From an uncultured Ruegeria sp. (GTDB taxonomy: Bacteria > Pseudomonadota > Alphaproteobacteria > Rhodobacterales > Rhodobacteraceae), in the NCBI RefSeq assembly GCF_947500045.1, contig NZ_CANMQQ010000005.1:1-64000 (forward strand): DNA of 64,000 nt. Reading direction: 5' to 3'. Each line of letters opens with the position of its first letter. Positions within the stretch are counted from its first letter, which is position 1. Position numbers and translations under genes: made by a program. Shown here piece after piece: positions 26,843 through 35,337 of this stretch. The notes beneath the pieces were generated by a model. It did no database searches, was not told the origin of the DNA, and saw nothing but the letters and a program-made list of their open reading frames with translations.

Positions 26843-27732
26843 TGCGTAAAGCGACATTTATTCTACCGATCGTTTTCATCGCTATCGTCGGTCTCTTGTC
26901 CTCGATTTTCATTGTGGACGAACGCGAGCGTGCTCTGGTTCTGCAATTTGGTCGGGTCGTGGCGGTCAAGGAAGAGCCGGGACTTGCATTCAAGCTTCCG
27001 CTTATTCAGGAAGTTGTCCGCTATGATGACCGTATCCTATCTATCGACGTGCAGCCGCTGGAGGTCACGCCGCTTGATGATCGCCGTCTGGTGGTCGATG
27101 CCTTCGCACGCTACCGGATTTCGGATCTTGAGCAGTTCCGTCAAGCCGTTGGTGTCGGCGGCATCTCGGTGGCCGAGGATCGTCTGGATCGCATTCTGCG
27201 TGCCGAAACCCGCGAAGTGCTGGGTTCGGTTTCATCCCGCGATATCCTGAGCTCTGACCGGGCCGCGCTGATGTTGCGTATCCGTAATAGCGCGATTGCC
27301 GAGGCACGCGCGCTGGGTGTGACCGTCATCGACGTGCGGCTGAAGGCAACTGATCTGCCACAGGCCAACCTTGAAGCGACCTTTGACCGTATGAAGGCCG
27401 AGCGGGAGCGTGAAGCGACAGACGAACGTGCCCGTGGTAACGAGGCGGCGCAGCGTGTGCGTGCGCAGGCCGACCGGACCGTGGTCGAACTGGTGTCGGA
27501 TGCGCGGCGTGAGGCTGAGATTACCCGTGGTGAGGCTGACGCTGAACGGAACGCGATCTTTGCCGAAGCTTACGGTGCCGATCCCGAGTTCTTTGAGTTC
27601 TACCGCTCGCTGACAGCCTACGAAAATGCCCTGCAGGGCGGAAACAGTTCGCTGGTACTGAGCCCGGATTCAGAGTTCTTCAACTATCTTGGATCGCCCA
27701 CAGGGCGGGCTGCGGCCCCGGTATCTGAGTAA
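26842..27732 (+). CDS. hflC: FtsH modulator HflC
   Basis: 296 residues. N-terminal anchor ATFILPIVFIAIVGLLSSIF, SPFH domain starting IVDERERALVLQFGRVV, then a coiled region MKAEREREATDERARGNEAA. HflK partner. TAATG overlap with the following DUF2065 gene and one-base overlap with hflK show one operon. Confidence 0.96.
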   Translation: MRKATFILPIVFIAIVGLLSSIFIVDERERALVLQFGRVVAVKEEPGLAFKLPLIQEVVRYDDRILSIDVQPLEVTPLDDRRLVVDAFARYRISDLEQFRQAVGVGGISVAEDRLDRILRAETREVLGSVSSRDILSSDRAALMLRIRNSAIAEARALGVTVIDVRLKATDLPQANLEATFDRMKAEREREATDERARGNEAAQRVRAQADRTVVELVSDARREAEITRGEADAERNAIFAEAYGADPEFFEFYRSLTAYENALQGGNSSLVLSPDSEFFNYLGSPTGRAAAPVSE

Positions 27733-27926
27733 TGGGAATGATCCTTCTGGCCTTTGGGCTGGTGCTGATTGTCGAGGGGCTGGCCTATGCGCTGGCCCCT
27801 TCGCTTATTGAACGCATGTTAGAAGCACTGCGGACCCTGCCGGAACAGGCGCGACGCCTGGCTGGGCTGCTTTGTGTAATCAGCGGGCTGATCCTGCTGT
27901 GGGGTGCTTATCAGGTTGGATTTTGA
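27732..27926 (+). CDS. DUF2065 small membrane protein
   Basis: 64 residues with two helices (about 3-22, LLAFGLVLIVEGLAYALAPS, and 43-63, LAGLLCVISGLILLWGAYQV). Matches DUF2065, commonly encoded beside hflC in proteobacteria; function unknown. Starts at the hflC stop. Confidence 0.88.
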   Translation: MGMILLAFGLVLIVEGLAYALAPSLIERMLEALRTLPEQARRLAGLLCVISGLILLWGAYQVGF

Positions 27927-28057
27927 TGCAGGTGCTTCACTTGCCGGTGATTTCCCCGCGATCCCGAGTTGCGGGCTGGGTCAAACTGACTACATTGGTT
28001 GCCAAGAAGGGTGAAAATTGGTCGCCCGCAAAAGAATTGTCGACAAGGAGACCCCAA

Positions 28058-29554
28058 GTGCAGGCGAAAGCGCGCAGTGTGTCCGTCCGGCGGGACGATG
28101 TTTTAGTTATGATGCGGCTTATGTGGCTGGCCTTTGTGGGAGTGCTGCTGGTTCTGGCGCAATCCGTGGCTGCGCAGGCGCGCAATGAAAGCCTGGCGCC
28201 ATTGGCCGAGCAGATCAGTCCGGCAGTGGTCAATATCACCACCTCCACTCTGATCGAAGGACAGACCGGCCCTCAGGGGATCGTGCCCGAAGGCTCTCCG
28301 TTCGAGGACTTTTTCCGCGAGTTTCAGGATCGCGATGGCGGTGATAACGAAAACCGTCCGCGCCGCAGCAATGCGCTGGGATCAGGTTTTGTGATCTCGG
28401 AGGATGGCTATATCGTTACGAACAATCACGTCATTGCCGAAGCTGATGAGATTCTGGTCGAGTTCTTTCCCGGTGATGGACAGCCTGCTGAAGAACTGGT
28501 CGCCAAGGTCATCGGAAAAGATGAAAAAACCGATATCGCCTTGCTGAAAGTCGAGGCTGACGGGCCTCTGAAATATGTTCAATTCGGCGATAGCGACATT
28601 GCCCGTGTGGGTGACTGGGTGATCGCGATGGGCAACCCGTTGGGGCAGGGGTTTTCGGTCTCGGCCGGGATCGTTTCGGCCCGGAACCGGGCGCTGAGCG
28701 GGTCATATGACGATTACATTCAGACCGATGCTGCGATCAACCGAGGGAATTCGGGCGGTCCGTTGTTCAACATGAATGGCGAAGTGATCGGTGTGAACAC
28801 GGCGATCCTGTCACCCAATGGCGGCTCGATCGGGATCGGGTTTTCGATGGCTTCGAACGTGGTGATCAAGGTCGTGGATCAGCTGCGCGAATTTGGGGAA
28901 ACCCGCCGTGGCTGGCTGGGCGTGCGTATTCAGGACGTTACAGAGGACATGGCCGAAGCAATGGGTCTTGATAAACCCGGCGGCGCCTTGATCAGTGATG
29001 TGCCTGAAGGCCCGGCCAAGGAAGCGGGTTTGCTGGCCGGAGATGTGATCATCAGCTTCGACGGTGTCGATGTGGAAGATACGCGCGGCCTAGTGCGGCA
29101 GGTTGGTGAGACCACGGTCGGCAAATCCGTACGTATCGTCGTGCATCGTGAGGGTGGCACCCAAACCGTACTGGTGACGTTGGGCCGCCGCGAGGACGCC
29201 GAGCGTGCCGAAGAAGACGGTGATGAACCAGAAGCCGAAGCGCCTGCAGAAGAAGACAAGGATATTCTGGGCCTGACCATCGCCCCCATAAGTGACAGCC
29301 AGCGCGAAGAGCTGGGTCTGGATGCTGACGCCGAGGGTCTGGTGGTCACCAATGTCGATGATTCTTCAGAAGCCTTTGAGAAAGGCCTGCGCGCCGGTGA
29401 CCTGATCACCGAGGCGGGGCAGCAGAAGGTGACCTCGATCGCTGATCTTGAAGCGCGGATGGAAGAGGCGCGTGAGGCTGGTCGCAAATCACTGCTGCTG
29501 CTTGTGCGGCGCGGTGGGGAACCTCGGTTCGTGGCGCTGAGTCTGGAAGAATAG
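28058..29554 (+). CDS. degP: DegP/HtrA-family periplasmic serine protease
   Basis: 498 residues from a GTG at 28058, preceded by AAGGAG seven bases away; an ATG at 28109 is less well placed. A signal sequence lies at about residues 19-40 (MRLMWLAFVGVLLVLAQSVA). The trypsin-like domain has His124 (YIVTNNHVI), Asp159 (EKTDIALLK) and Ser232 (RGNSGGPLF). Two PDZ domains follow (about 290-380 and 405-495). Degrades misfolded envelope proteins. Downstream of hflKC and DUF2065, a membrane quality-control cluster. A terminator follows. Confidence 0.95.
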   Translation: MQAKARSVSVRRDDVLVMMRLMWLAFVGVLLVLAQSVAAQARNESLAPLAEQISPAVVNITTSTLIEGQTGPQGIVPEGSPFEDFFREFQDRDGGDNENRPRRSNALGSGFVISEDGYIVTNNHVIAEADEILVEFFPGDGQPAEELVAKVIGKDEKTDIALLKVEADGPLKYVQFGDSDIARVGDWVIAMGNPLGQGFSVSAGIVSARNRALSGSYDDYIQTDAAINRGNSGGPLFNMNGEVIGVNTAILSPNGGSIGIGFSMASNVVIKVVDQLREFGETRRGWLGVRIQDVTEDMAEAMGLDKPGGALISDVPEGPAKEAGLLAGDVIISFDGVDVEDTRGLVRQVGETTVGKSVRIVVHREGGTQTVLVTLGRREDAERAEEDGDEPEAEAPAEEDKDILGLTIAPISDSQREELGLDADAEGLVVTNVDDSSEAFEKGLRAGDLITEAGQQKVTSIADLEARMEEAREAGRKSLLLLVRRGGEPRFVALSLEE

Positions 29555-29577
29555 ACCCTGACAACACATGTGGAATC

Positions 29578-29610
29578 AAAAGGCCGGGCGATGACCCCGG
29601 CCTTTTTTTA
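29578..29610 (+). terminator. Rho-independent terminator of degP
   Basis: GGCCGGG / CCCGGCC stem with a 7-base loop followed by a run of seven T, 24 bases after the degP stop; A residues before the stem pair with the T run. Confidence 0.92.
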
Positions 29611-29615
29611 CGGCG

Positions 29616-29882
29616 TTTCCGGAAATGATTGAAACAGGCGCATCTGTTTTCGCATTCGACCGAACAGAGAGGATACGAAGAAGTGATCCAACATTAATTG
29701 GGCGCGATTTAATACTTTGTTAAGAAAGAAGCCATATGCCGGGGAAGGCATATGGCTCTTGTACAGGGAGAGGTCGGTGGACAGATATCGGGGATGATAA
29801 AACCGACCTCCTACGGTAACAGGATTGACCTTACGGCAATCGTGAAGCCGCGTATGTGAAGCGGATCACATCTGCATGGGTT
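29616..29882. other. Gap with two strong hairpins, possible small RNA
   Basis: No coding frame of note. Hairpin 1: AGCCATATGCC / GGCATATGGCT (29730-29740 with 29747-29757), a perfect 11-bp stem with a GGGGAA loop. Hairpin 2: GAGGTCGGT / ACCGACCTC (29770-29778 with 29802-29810), a 9-bp stem whose right arm runs into CTCCTACGG. AT-rich DNA before hairpin 1 (TTAATACTTTGTTAAGA) could be a promoter on either strand. Neither hairpin has a T run behind it, so simple termination is not obvious. Confidence 0.4.
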
Positions 29883-30605
29883 TTAGATCAAGTCGGATTC
29901 GGCCAGTTGACGTAGCGCATCGAAGTCGTGGATCTGCAGCCCTCCGCGCGAAGCCTCGACCACATTGTCGCGTTTCCATGCCGATATGGTCTTTGACACA
30001 GCTTCGCGTGTCGCACCGACGAATTCAGCTAGTTCACTTTGCGACAGCGTGATCCGTGCATTGGGTGTGTCCTGCTGCCCCACCAGATGCAGCAGTTTGC
30101 GTGCGAGTCGGATGGGCATGGGCAGGAATACCTGCTCGTTCAATTGACCACCCATCCATCGCATGCGCACCCCAGCGAGCCGGATCAGATCGACGGCAAG
30201 GTCAGGATGCTGCCGGATTTGGGCCATCACATCCCGCCGCCTGACCCTGAGCACCTCGGCAGGTTCGGCAGCCATTACCGTTGCGGTGCGAGGGCCGTTG
30301 TCAAAAAGGGCGATTTCCCCAAAAACCTCACCGGGGCGCATCAGGCTGAGCGACAGTTTCCGCCCACTCATGGCAAGAAAAGAAACTTCAAGTGTGCCTC
30401 CGAGGATCGCATAAAGTGCGTCACCTTCATCGCCCTGTTCAAACAGTGTTTGGGCTCGGTCAAGTTTGACCTCGGTGGCCAGGGCTGCCAGCATTGCGCG
30501 CAGCTCTTCAGAGGCTTCGGACAGGAAACCACTATTGGGAAAGGCCATCATGCGGGCGATCGTCTCCGGTAGTTGAGTGGTGTGGGTGGTGACCCAGCTT
30601 TCCAC
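29883..30605 (-). CDS. Crp/Fnr-family transcriptional regulator
   Basis: 240 residues. Cyclic-nucleotide-binding-like beta barrel (about 30-140): LFEQGDEGDALYAILGGTLE, MRPGEVFGEIALFDNGPRTA. The dimer helix comes next. The C-terminal helix-turn-helix (about 185-225) is ITLSQSELAEFVGATREAVS, then KTISAWKRDN. PGEVFGEIALFDNGPRTATV closely matches the cAMP-pocket pattern (GE and R-T-A), so a nucleotide ligand is plausible. It lacks the N-terminal Cys cluster of FNR. Single gene. Confidence 0.9.
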   Translation of the reverse strand: MESWVTTHTTQLPETIARMMAFPNSGFLSEASEELRAMLAALATEVKLDRAQTLFEQGDEGDALYAILGGTLEVSFLAMSGRKLSLSLMRPGEVFGEIALFDNGPRTATVMAAEPAEVLRVRRRDVMAQIRQHPDLAVDLIRLAGVRMRWMGGQLNEQVFLPMPIRLARKLLHLVGQQDTPNARITLSQSELAEFVGATREAVSKTISAWKRDNVVEASRGGLQIHDFDALRQLAESDLI

Positions 30606-30660
30606 AGCTTGACCTTTATGCCAAGAAATTTTGTTCGCATGTTACGTTTAGGCAGGGTGC

Positions 30661-31266
30661 TTATTGCTGATCGGGATCATCCATGTAGCTTTGCAGCACG
30701 TTGAACTGCATCATCAGGAACGCCATCAGCGCGATGGGAAAGCCGAATGTCTCGATCTTGACCCAGAGGTCCGTCGACATCGTGCGCCAGACAAGCTCGT
30801 TGGCGACGGCCAGCACCGCAAAGCAAGCGCTCAGGCGACGGGTGAGGATCATCCAGCCCTCATCGCGCATAGGCAGCATTTCGTCCAGAACGTAAGCCAG
30901 GTAGGACTTTCCCTGTAAAAGGCCGATGCCGAGGATGATGGAAAAGAAGCCATAGACCAGGGTGGTTTTCATCTTGAAGAACCGCTCGTCATTGAACCAG
31001 GCGGTAAGGCCGCCGAAGAAAATCACCATGAACGCGGTGAAGATCTGCATCCGGCTGAGCTTGCCCGTGAGGTACCACAGGATGCCCATTGCGGCCAGCA
31101 TCAGCGGTACGAACAGGATTGTGGCGACGATGAAACCCGAATACTCGGTGCCGCCGATCACGAAAGTGTCATCGCGCAGGCGCAGGTAGATGAAGAAGAA
31201 GGCGAGCGGAGGCCCAAGTTCCAACACTTGTTTGAGGAAAGGGTTGATGTCTTTTTTCTCTGCCAT
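30661..31266 (-). CDS. yciB: Inner membrane protein YciB/IspZ family
   Basis: 201 residues, five to six helices. Begins MAEKKDINPFLKQVLELGPP, the family start (P-F-L-K-Q-x-L-E-x-GP), with FFFIYLRL and later YGFFSIILGIGLLQGKSYLA and TRRLSACFAVLAVANELVWR. The family is linked to septation and envelope integrity. Start at 31266 by homology. 16 bases after the stop of the upstream DMT gene, so probably co-transcribed with it. Confidence 0.92.
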   Translation of the reverse strand: MAEKKDINPFLKQVLELGPPLAFFFIYLRLRDDTFVIGGTEYSGFIVATILFVPLMLAAMGILWYLTGKLSRMQIFTAFMVIFFGGLTAWFNDERFFKMKTTLVYGFFSIILGIGLLQGKSYLAYVLDEMLPMRDEGWMILTRRLSACFAVLAVANELVWRTMSTDLWVKIETFGFPIALMAFLMMQFNVLQSYMDDPDQQ

Positions 31267-31282
31267 GATTCCGACCTGCTGT

Positions 31283-32185
31283 TTACCCGCCCATTTCAAC
31301 TATTACTGCGCCGAGTGCAATCAATGCCATCAATGCGACGCGTCTGGGGCCGACGGTTTCTTTCAGTACCAACCAGCCGATGAGGGCGGCAAAGACGGTG
31401 GAGGTTTCGCGCAGCACCGCCGCCTCTCCGACTTTGTCGAGCCGGGTGGCGAGCATGATGGAGCCGAAGGACAACGGGGCGATAATGCCACCTGCCAGCC
31501 CGCGTAGCATGAGCGGGCCGAGTGCGGGGCGGTGGGTCATGGCGCGATATCTGAGCGCGGCATAGATCGGCATGACAGCCCCGTCGATCATGAAAAACCA
31601 CGCAAGAAAGGTGAATGGGTCGGCTGTGGCGCGAATGCCATAGGCGTCATAGGTGGTGTAGAGCGCAACAAAGAGGCCGGTCGCGAGGGCCAGCAACAGG
31701 GCGATGTGCAGCGTTTCGCGGTTGGTTTCGAGATAGCGCAAGTTATAGGCGGCGAGCCCGAAGATACCTGCAAGCAGCGTTGCAACTCCTAGCCATTGGA
31801 CGGCTGAAAAGGTTTCGCCGAACAGCAGGTAGGCCCCAATCACGGTGAACAGTGGACCGGTGCCGCGGACGACCGGGTAGACGACGGTATAAGAGCCTTT
31901 GGTGTAGGCCATGGCCTGCAGGACTTTGTAGCCAATGTGGATCACCCAGACGACGCCGAAGATAGGCCACATATAAGGTTCGGGCCACGGGACAACGAAG
32001 AACGCAAAAGGGGCGGCCATCAGGCAATAGCAGGCGTCGATGGCGCCACGTGACATCCAAGGGTCGTGACGGCCCTTTTGCAGCGCGCCGAAGACGGCGT
32101 GCAGGAAGGCGGCCATCAGCGCCAGGCCGAGAGCGAGTTGGTGACCGGATTCGGTACCTTCTAGTGAGATTAGCCAGTCGCTCAA
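31283..32185 (-). CDS. DMT/EamA-family transporter
   Basis: 300 residues, nine to ten helices in two EamA units; LASTL-like second-half features such as LRETSTVFAALIGWLVLKET. Begins with TTG at 32185 (TTGAGCGACTGG), with AAGG seven bases upstream. Substrate unknown. Lies between ftsY and yciB on the same strand, but a 3'-end repeat separates it from ftsY. Confidence 0.85.
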   Translation of the reverse strand: MSDWLISLEGTESGHQLALGLALMAAFLHAVFGALQKGRHDPWMSRGAIDACYCLMAAPFAFFVVPWPEPYMWPIFGVVWVIHIGYKVLQAMAYTKGSYTVVYPVVRGTGPLFTVIGAYLLFGETFSAVQWLGVATLLAGIFGLAAYNLRYLETNRETLHIALLLALATGLFVALYTTYDAYGIRATADPFTFLAWFFMIDGAVMPIYAALRYRAMTHRPALGPLMLRGLAGGIIAPLSFGSIMLATRLDKVGEAAVLRETSTVFAALIGWLVLKETVGPRRVALMALIALGAVIVEMGG

Positions 32186-32266
32186 ATCAGGGCCTTCGCT
32201 TGGGTGGAGAGGCCGGGGGCTCTGCCCGTCGCCCTTGTTTCTTGAACCAATGGCGCAACATTGGCG

Positions 32267-32300
32267 ACCCCTGAGGTATTTTGGGCCAGATGAAGTGTCG
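32267..32300. repeat. 3'-end repeat, copy B
   Basis: Directly after the ftsY stop. Plus strand: CTGAGGTATTTTGGGCCAGA, then TGAAGTGTCGGATCAG. Read from ftsY it is CTGATCCGACACTTCATCTG, then GCCCAAAATACCTCAG, matching copy C almost base for base. A degraded GGGGGC...GCCC element lies to its left near 32216-32234. Confidence 0.7.
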
Positions 32301-32302
32301 GA

Positions 32303-33442
32303 TCAGGTTTGCAGACCAGTAAGGGCAGCGGCGAATTCTTCGGGGTCAAAGGGCGCGAGGTCGTCGATCTGTTCGCCAACGCCAATGGCGTGGATCGGCA
32401 GGCCGAACTTATCGGCGAGCGCTACCAGCACGCCACCTTTGGCAGTGCCGTCCAGTTTGGTCATCACGAGGCCCGAGACGTCCGCGAGTTTGCGGAAGGT
32501 TTCAACTTGGCTGAGGGCATTCTGGCCAGTGGTCGCGTCGAGAACCAGCAAAGTGTTGTGGGGGGCTGTGTCGTCGACCTTGCGGATGACCCGGACGATT
32601 TTGGCCAGCTCCTCCATCAAATCGGCGCGGTTCTGCAGGCGACCTGCGGTGTCGATCATCAACAGATCGGCACCTTCGTTCTGCGCTTTGGTCAGGGCGT
32701 CAAATGCGAGCGAGGCTGGGTCAGAGCCTTCGGGGGCGGTTAGAACCGGCACGCCCGCGCGGTCGCCCCAGACCTGTAGCTGTTCGACGGCGGCGGCGCG
32801 GAAGGTATCTCCGGCGGCGATGACGACCTTTTTGCCTGCGGCTTTGAACTGGCTGGCGAGTTTGCCGATGGTCGTGGTTTTGCCCGAGCCGTTGACGCCG
32901 ACAACCAGCACCACTTGTGGGCGTTTGGGATAGATGGGCATCGGTTTGGCCACGGGCTCCATCACGCGGGCGACTTCCTGTGCCAGCAACTGTTTGACTT
33001 CCTGGGTCGAGAGTTTGCGGCCAAAGCGTCCTTCGGCCATGTTGGCGGTGACGCGCAAGGCGGTATCGACACCCATGTCGGATGCGATCAGAAGCTCTTC
33101 GAGCTGTTCCAGCATGTCGTCGTCCAGCGTGCGGCGGACAACGGATTTGGACTCGTTTCGGCTGAACAGTCGACCCAGCAAACCCTTGGAATCCGAAACC
33201 TCTGGCGGTGGTGGAGGTGGTGTGGGATCAGCCGGGATAGGTGTGGGAGGTTCGACCGGTAGTGGCGCGGGCGCGGGCACTGGCACTTCGGGGACCGGTT
33301 GCGGTTCGGGCTCTGGCTCGGGGATCACCGGGTCGGGTGTTGGGGTTTCCTCGCCGCCGTCTTCGATAATCGCATCCAACCCCTCTTCGAGGCGCGATGA
33401 AGATTTGAACAGCTTGTCCTTGAGCTTTGAGAAAAACGCCAT
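32303..33442 (-). CDS. ftsY: Signal recognition particle receptor FtsY
   Basis: 379 residues. The acidic Pro-rich A region (residues about 30-90, many PEPEP/PTPPPPPP stretches) replaces the long acidic domain of E. coli. The NG domain starts near residue 100. GTPase motifs: GVNGSGKTTTIGKLA (P-loop), DTFRAAAVEQL, DTAGRLQNRADLMEEL, TKLDGTAKGG. Binds SRP-ribosome complexes at the membrane. GGAG precedes ATG. Confidence 0.97.
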   Translation of the reverse strand: MAFFSKLKDKLFKSSSRLEEGLDAIIEDGGEETPTPDPVIPEPEPEPQPVPEVPVPAPAPLPVEPPTPIPADPTPPPPPPEVSDSKGLLGRLFSRNESKSVVRRTLDDDMLEQLEELLIASDMGVDTALRVTANMAEGRFGRKLSTQEVKQLLAQEVARVMEPVAKPMPIYPKRPQVVLVVGVNGSGKTTTIGKLASQFKAAGKKVVIAAGDTFRAAAVEQLQVWGDRAGVPVLTAPEGSDPASLAFDALTKAQNEGADLLMIDTAGRLQNRADLMEELAKIVRVIRKVDDTAPHNTLLVLDATTGQNALSQVETFRKLADVSGLVMTKLDGTAKGGVLVALADKFGLPIHAIGVGEQIDDLAPFDPEEFAAALTGLQT

Positions 33443-33500
33443 TTTTGGTCTCCGCAGGTGTTCCCCTCACCTAATGCGGAATGGCGGCAGTTGCAAAGGG

Positions 33501-34139
33501 TCAGGTGAAGGCGATCAGGAACCCGGCTTGTGCCCCCCAATAAAGCGGCCAGACCATGTAAGGCGTGAGTTTCAGGGACGGGTGATCGGCGGGCAGCAGG
33601 AACTTTTCGGTCGCGAGTATCAGGTCTGATGCAATGAAGGCCAATGCCGCGGGTAGCGCCCAGCGTAACGCGCCGGTATCGGGAAGGGCCAGAACCGTGA
33701 TGCCCATGCCAAGGATGATCGGAATATAGGCAAGGACGGGGGCCTTGAGGTCTCCGGCGCGGGGGGCCAGAAGTGTGGCCATCACGATGCCCAAAACGAT
33801 GAGCGACCAGAAGATCACAGGCTGATCGAAGATCAGGGTGGGGTTGCTGTCGGGGTAGGTGAGGAACAGGGCGACATAGGCCAGGTGCCCTGTGGCGAAT
33901 GCGCCAATGCCTGCCATGAAGGTGGCATCAGTTTCCTGCGAGAGGAGCGCATCGCCGATTGCGCAGAGCGCGAGGGCAAGAACCAGCAGCCATGGGGCGT
34001 TTCCCAACACGGCGACACCGGCAAGCAGGGCGACAGATGCGGTTTTCAATGCGCTGCGCAGGGATCCCGCAGGGCGCGCGGTTAGAGGCCAGTATGCCAG
34101 CGCGCAGGCCGTTGCGGCCCAGAAGAGGAATGTTGTCAT
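33501..34139 (-). CDS. YhhN-family membrane protein (lysoplasmalogenase-like)
   Basis: 212 residues, seven to eight helices. Family features: PLTARPAGSLRSALKTASVA at the N-terminus (R-SALK-T) and LALALCAIGDALLSQETDAT, where the Asp of IGD is conserved. The eukaryotic member TMEM86 is a lysoplasmalogenase and some bacterial members have this activity. A catalytic role here is inferred from family only. Same strand as ftsY, 58 bases after it. Confidence 0.85.
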   Translation of the reverse strand: MTTFLFWAATACALAYWPLTARPAGSLRSALKTASVALLAGVAVLGNAPWLLVLALALCAIGDALLSQETDATFMAGIGAFATGHLAYVALFLTYPDSNPTLIFDQPVIFWSLIVLGIVMATLLAPRAGDLKAPVLAYIPIILGMGITVLALPDTGALRWALPAALAFIASDLILATEKFLLPADHPSLKLTPYMVWPLYWGAQAGFLIAFT

Positions 34140-34282
34140 ACTGTGTCCCCGATGATCCCACGATATTTATTCAGCAATCTCGCCGTGATCATGGCGGCGC
34201 ATCAAGGTGTGACGTTGAGTTATCTGGAAACAGCGGGATCCTGAAAGGTTGAATGGCACCGGGGGGCAGCATCTGACAGAAT

Positions 34283-34684
34283 ATGAGCATGTTCAGGACT
34301 GCTTTGATTCTATTGACGCTTGTCACGCAACCGGTTGCGGCGCAGTCGCCTTTGTCTGGCGCCGAGTTCGATGCGTATACGCGCGGAAAGACCTTGTTTT
34401 ACGGGTTCGACGGGCGGGTCTATGGGGTCGAGCGGTATCTTCCCAATCGCCGTGTCATCTGGTCTTTTCTGGATGGCAATTGCGTTGAGGGGGTCTGGTA
34501 TGAACAAGAAAACCAGATTTGTTTCCTGTACGAGGATCGGCTGGACCCGCAATGTTGGGTGTTTTCGCAATCCGGTGGCGGGTTGACGGCACAGTTTGAG
34601 GGCGATCCCACGGCAACAGAACTGTATGAGGCCGAGGATGTCGGGGAAGAAATGCTGTGTTATGGGCCGGATGTCGGGGTCTGA
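34283..34684 (+). CDS. Small exported protein of unknown function
   Basis: 133 residues. Signal peptide to about residue 20 (MFRTALILLTLVTQPVAAQ). Mature part: LSGAEFDAYTRGKTLFYGF, then YGVERYLPNRRVIWSFLDG, with three or four Cys (NCVEGVW, ICFLY, QCWVF, LCYG) that could form two disulfides in the periplasm. Similar short proteins are common in Roseobacters; no known function. Two bases before the convergent GST gene. Confidence 0.75.
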   Translation: MSMFRTALILLTLVTQPVAAQSPLSGAEFDAYTRGKTLFYGFDGRVYGVERYLPNRRVIWSFLDGNCVEGVWYEQENQICFLYEDRLDPQCWVFSQSGGGLTAQFEGDPTATELYEAEDVGEEMLCYGPDVGV

Positions 34685-34686
34685 AA

Positions 34687-35334
34687 TCAGGATTCGCGTG
34701 GTCGCAATTCTTCATATTCAATCATGACATGGCGCTGAAATTCCGGTCTTTCGGTCAGTGTTTCGTAGTACCGACGAAGATGAGGCAGGGCAGCGCGGTC
34801 TATGTCGATGTCATAATATCGGTAAAGAATGTGGCCAAGCTGAATATCTGCCAGAGTAAACTCGTCACCCGACAAATAACGCGTTTCACCCAGCTGTGCG
34901 TCCGCGATCTTCAACTTGGATTCCAAATCAGTGACGGCTTGCAGGATTGCTGTTTCGTCTCGCTGTGCTGTGGGTGTTCTGACCAAACGCCAGAACACCG
35001 GTACGGTGAACGCCATTGCAATGTTGAGTTTCGCCCACTCGGCCCATTTGTCGATCTCGGCGCGGCGCGGGGGTTCAGATGGCCAGAAGACCTCATCGCC
35101 GTATTGGGCAGCCAGATAGCGCAGGATGGCTCCGGTTTCCCAAAGTGGTGCGTTGTTGCCGTCCTGCAGGACAGGAATGGTTCGATTTGGGTTCAGAGCT
35201 TGAAACGCGGGGCTGTCCAGACCACCGAACCGGTGGCCCAGATCGTGGCGTTGGTATTCAAGGCCAAGCTCACCCACGCACCACATCAGGGCCTGAACAT
35301 TGGATGATGTTTTGCGGCCCCAGATTGTCAGCAT
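34687..35334 (-). CDS. Glutathione S-transferase family protein
   Basis: 215 residues. Thioredoxin-fold N-terminus MLTIWGRKTSSNVQALMWCV (active-site Ser/Thr-Ser-Ser-Asn region), PNRTIPVLQDGNNAPLWETG for glutathione binding, then a helical domain to the end. Adjacent to xseA (3 bases apart), same strand, probably co-transcribed without functional link. Confidence 0.9.
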   Translation of the reverse strand: MLTIWGRKTSSNVQALMWCVGELGLEYQRHDLGHRFGGLDSPAFQALNPNRTIPVLQDGNNAPLWETGAILRYLAAQYGDEVFWPSEPPRRAEIDKWAEWAKLNIAMAFTVPVFWRLVRTPTAQRDETAILQAVTDLESKLKIADAQLGETRYLSGDEFTLADIQLGHILYRYYDIDIDRAALPHLRRYYETLTERPEFQRHVMIEYEELRPRES

Positions 35335-35337
35335 CGG

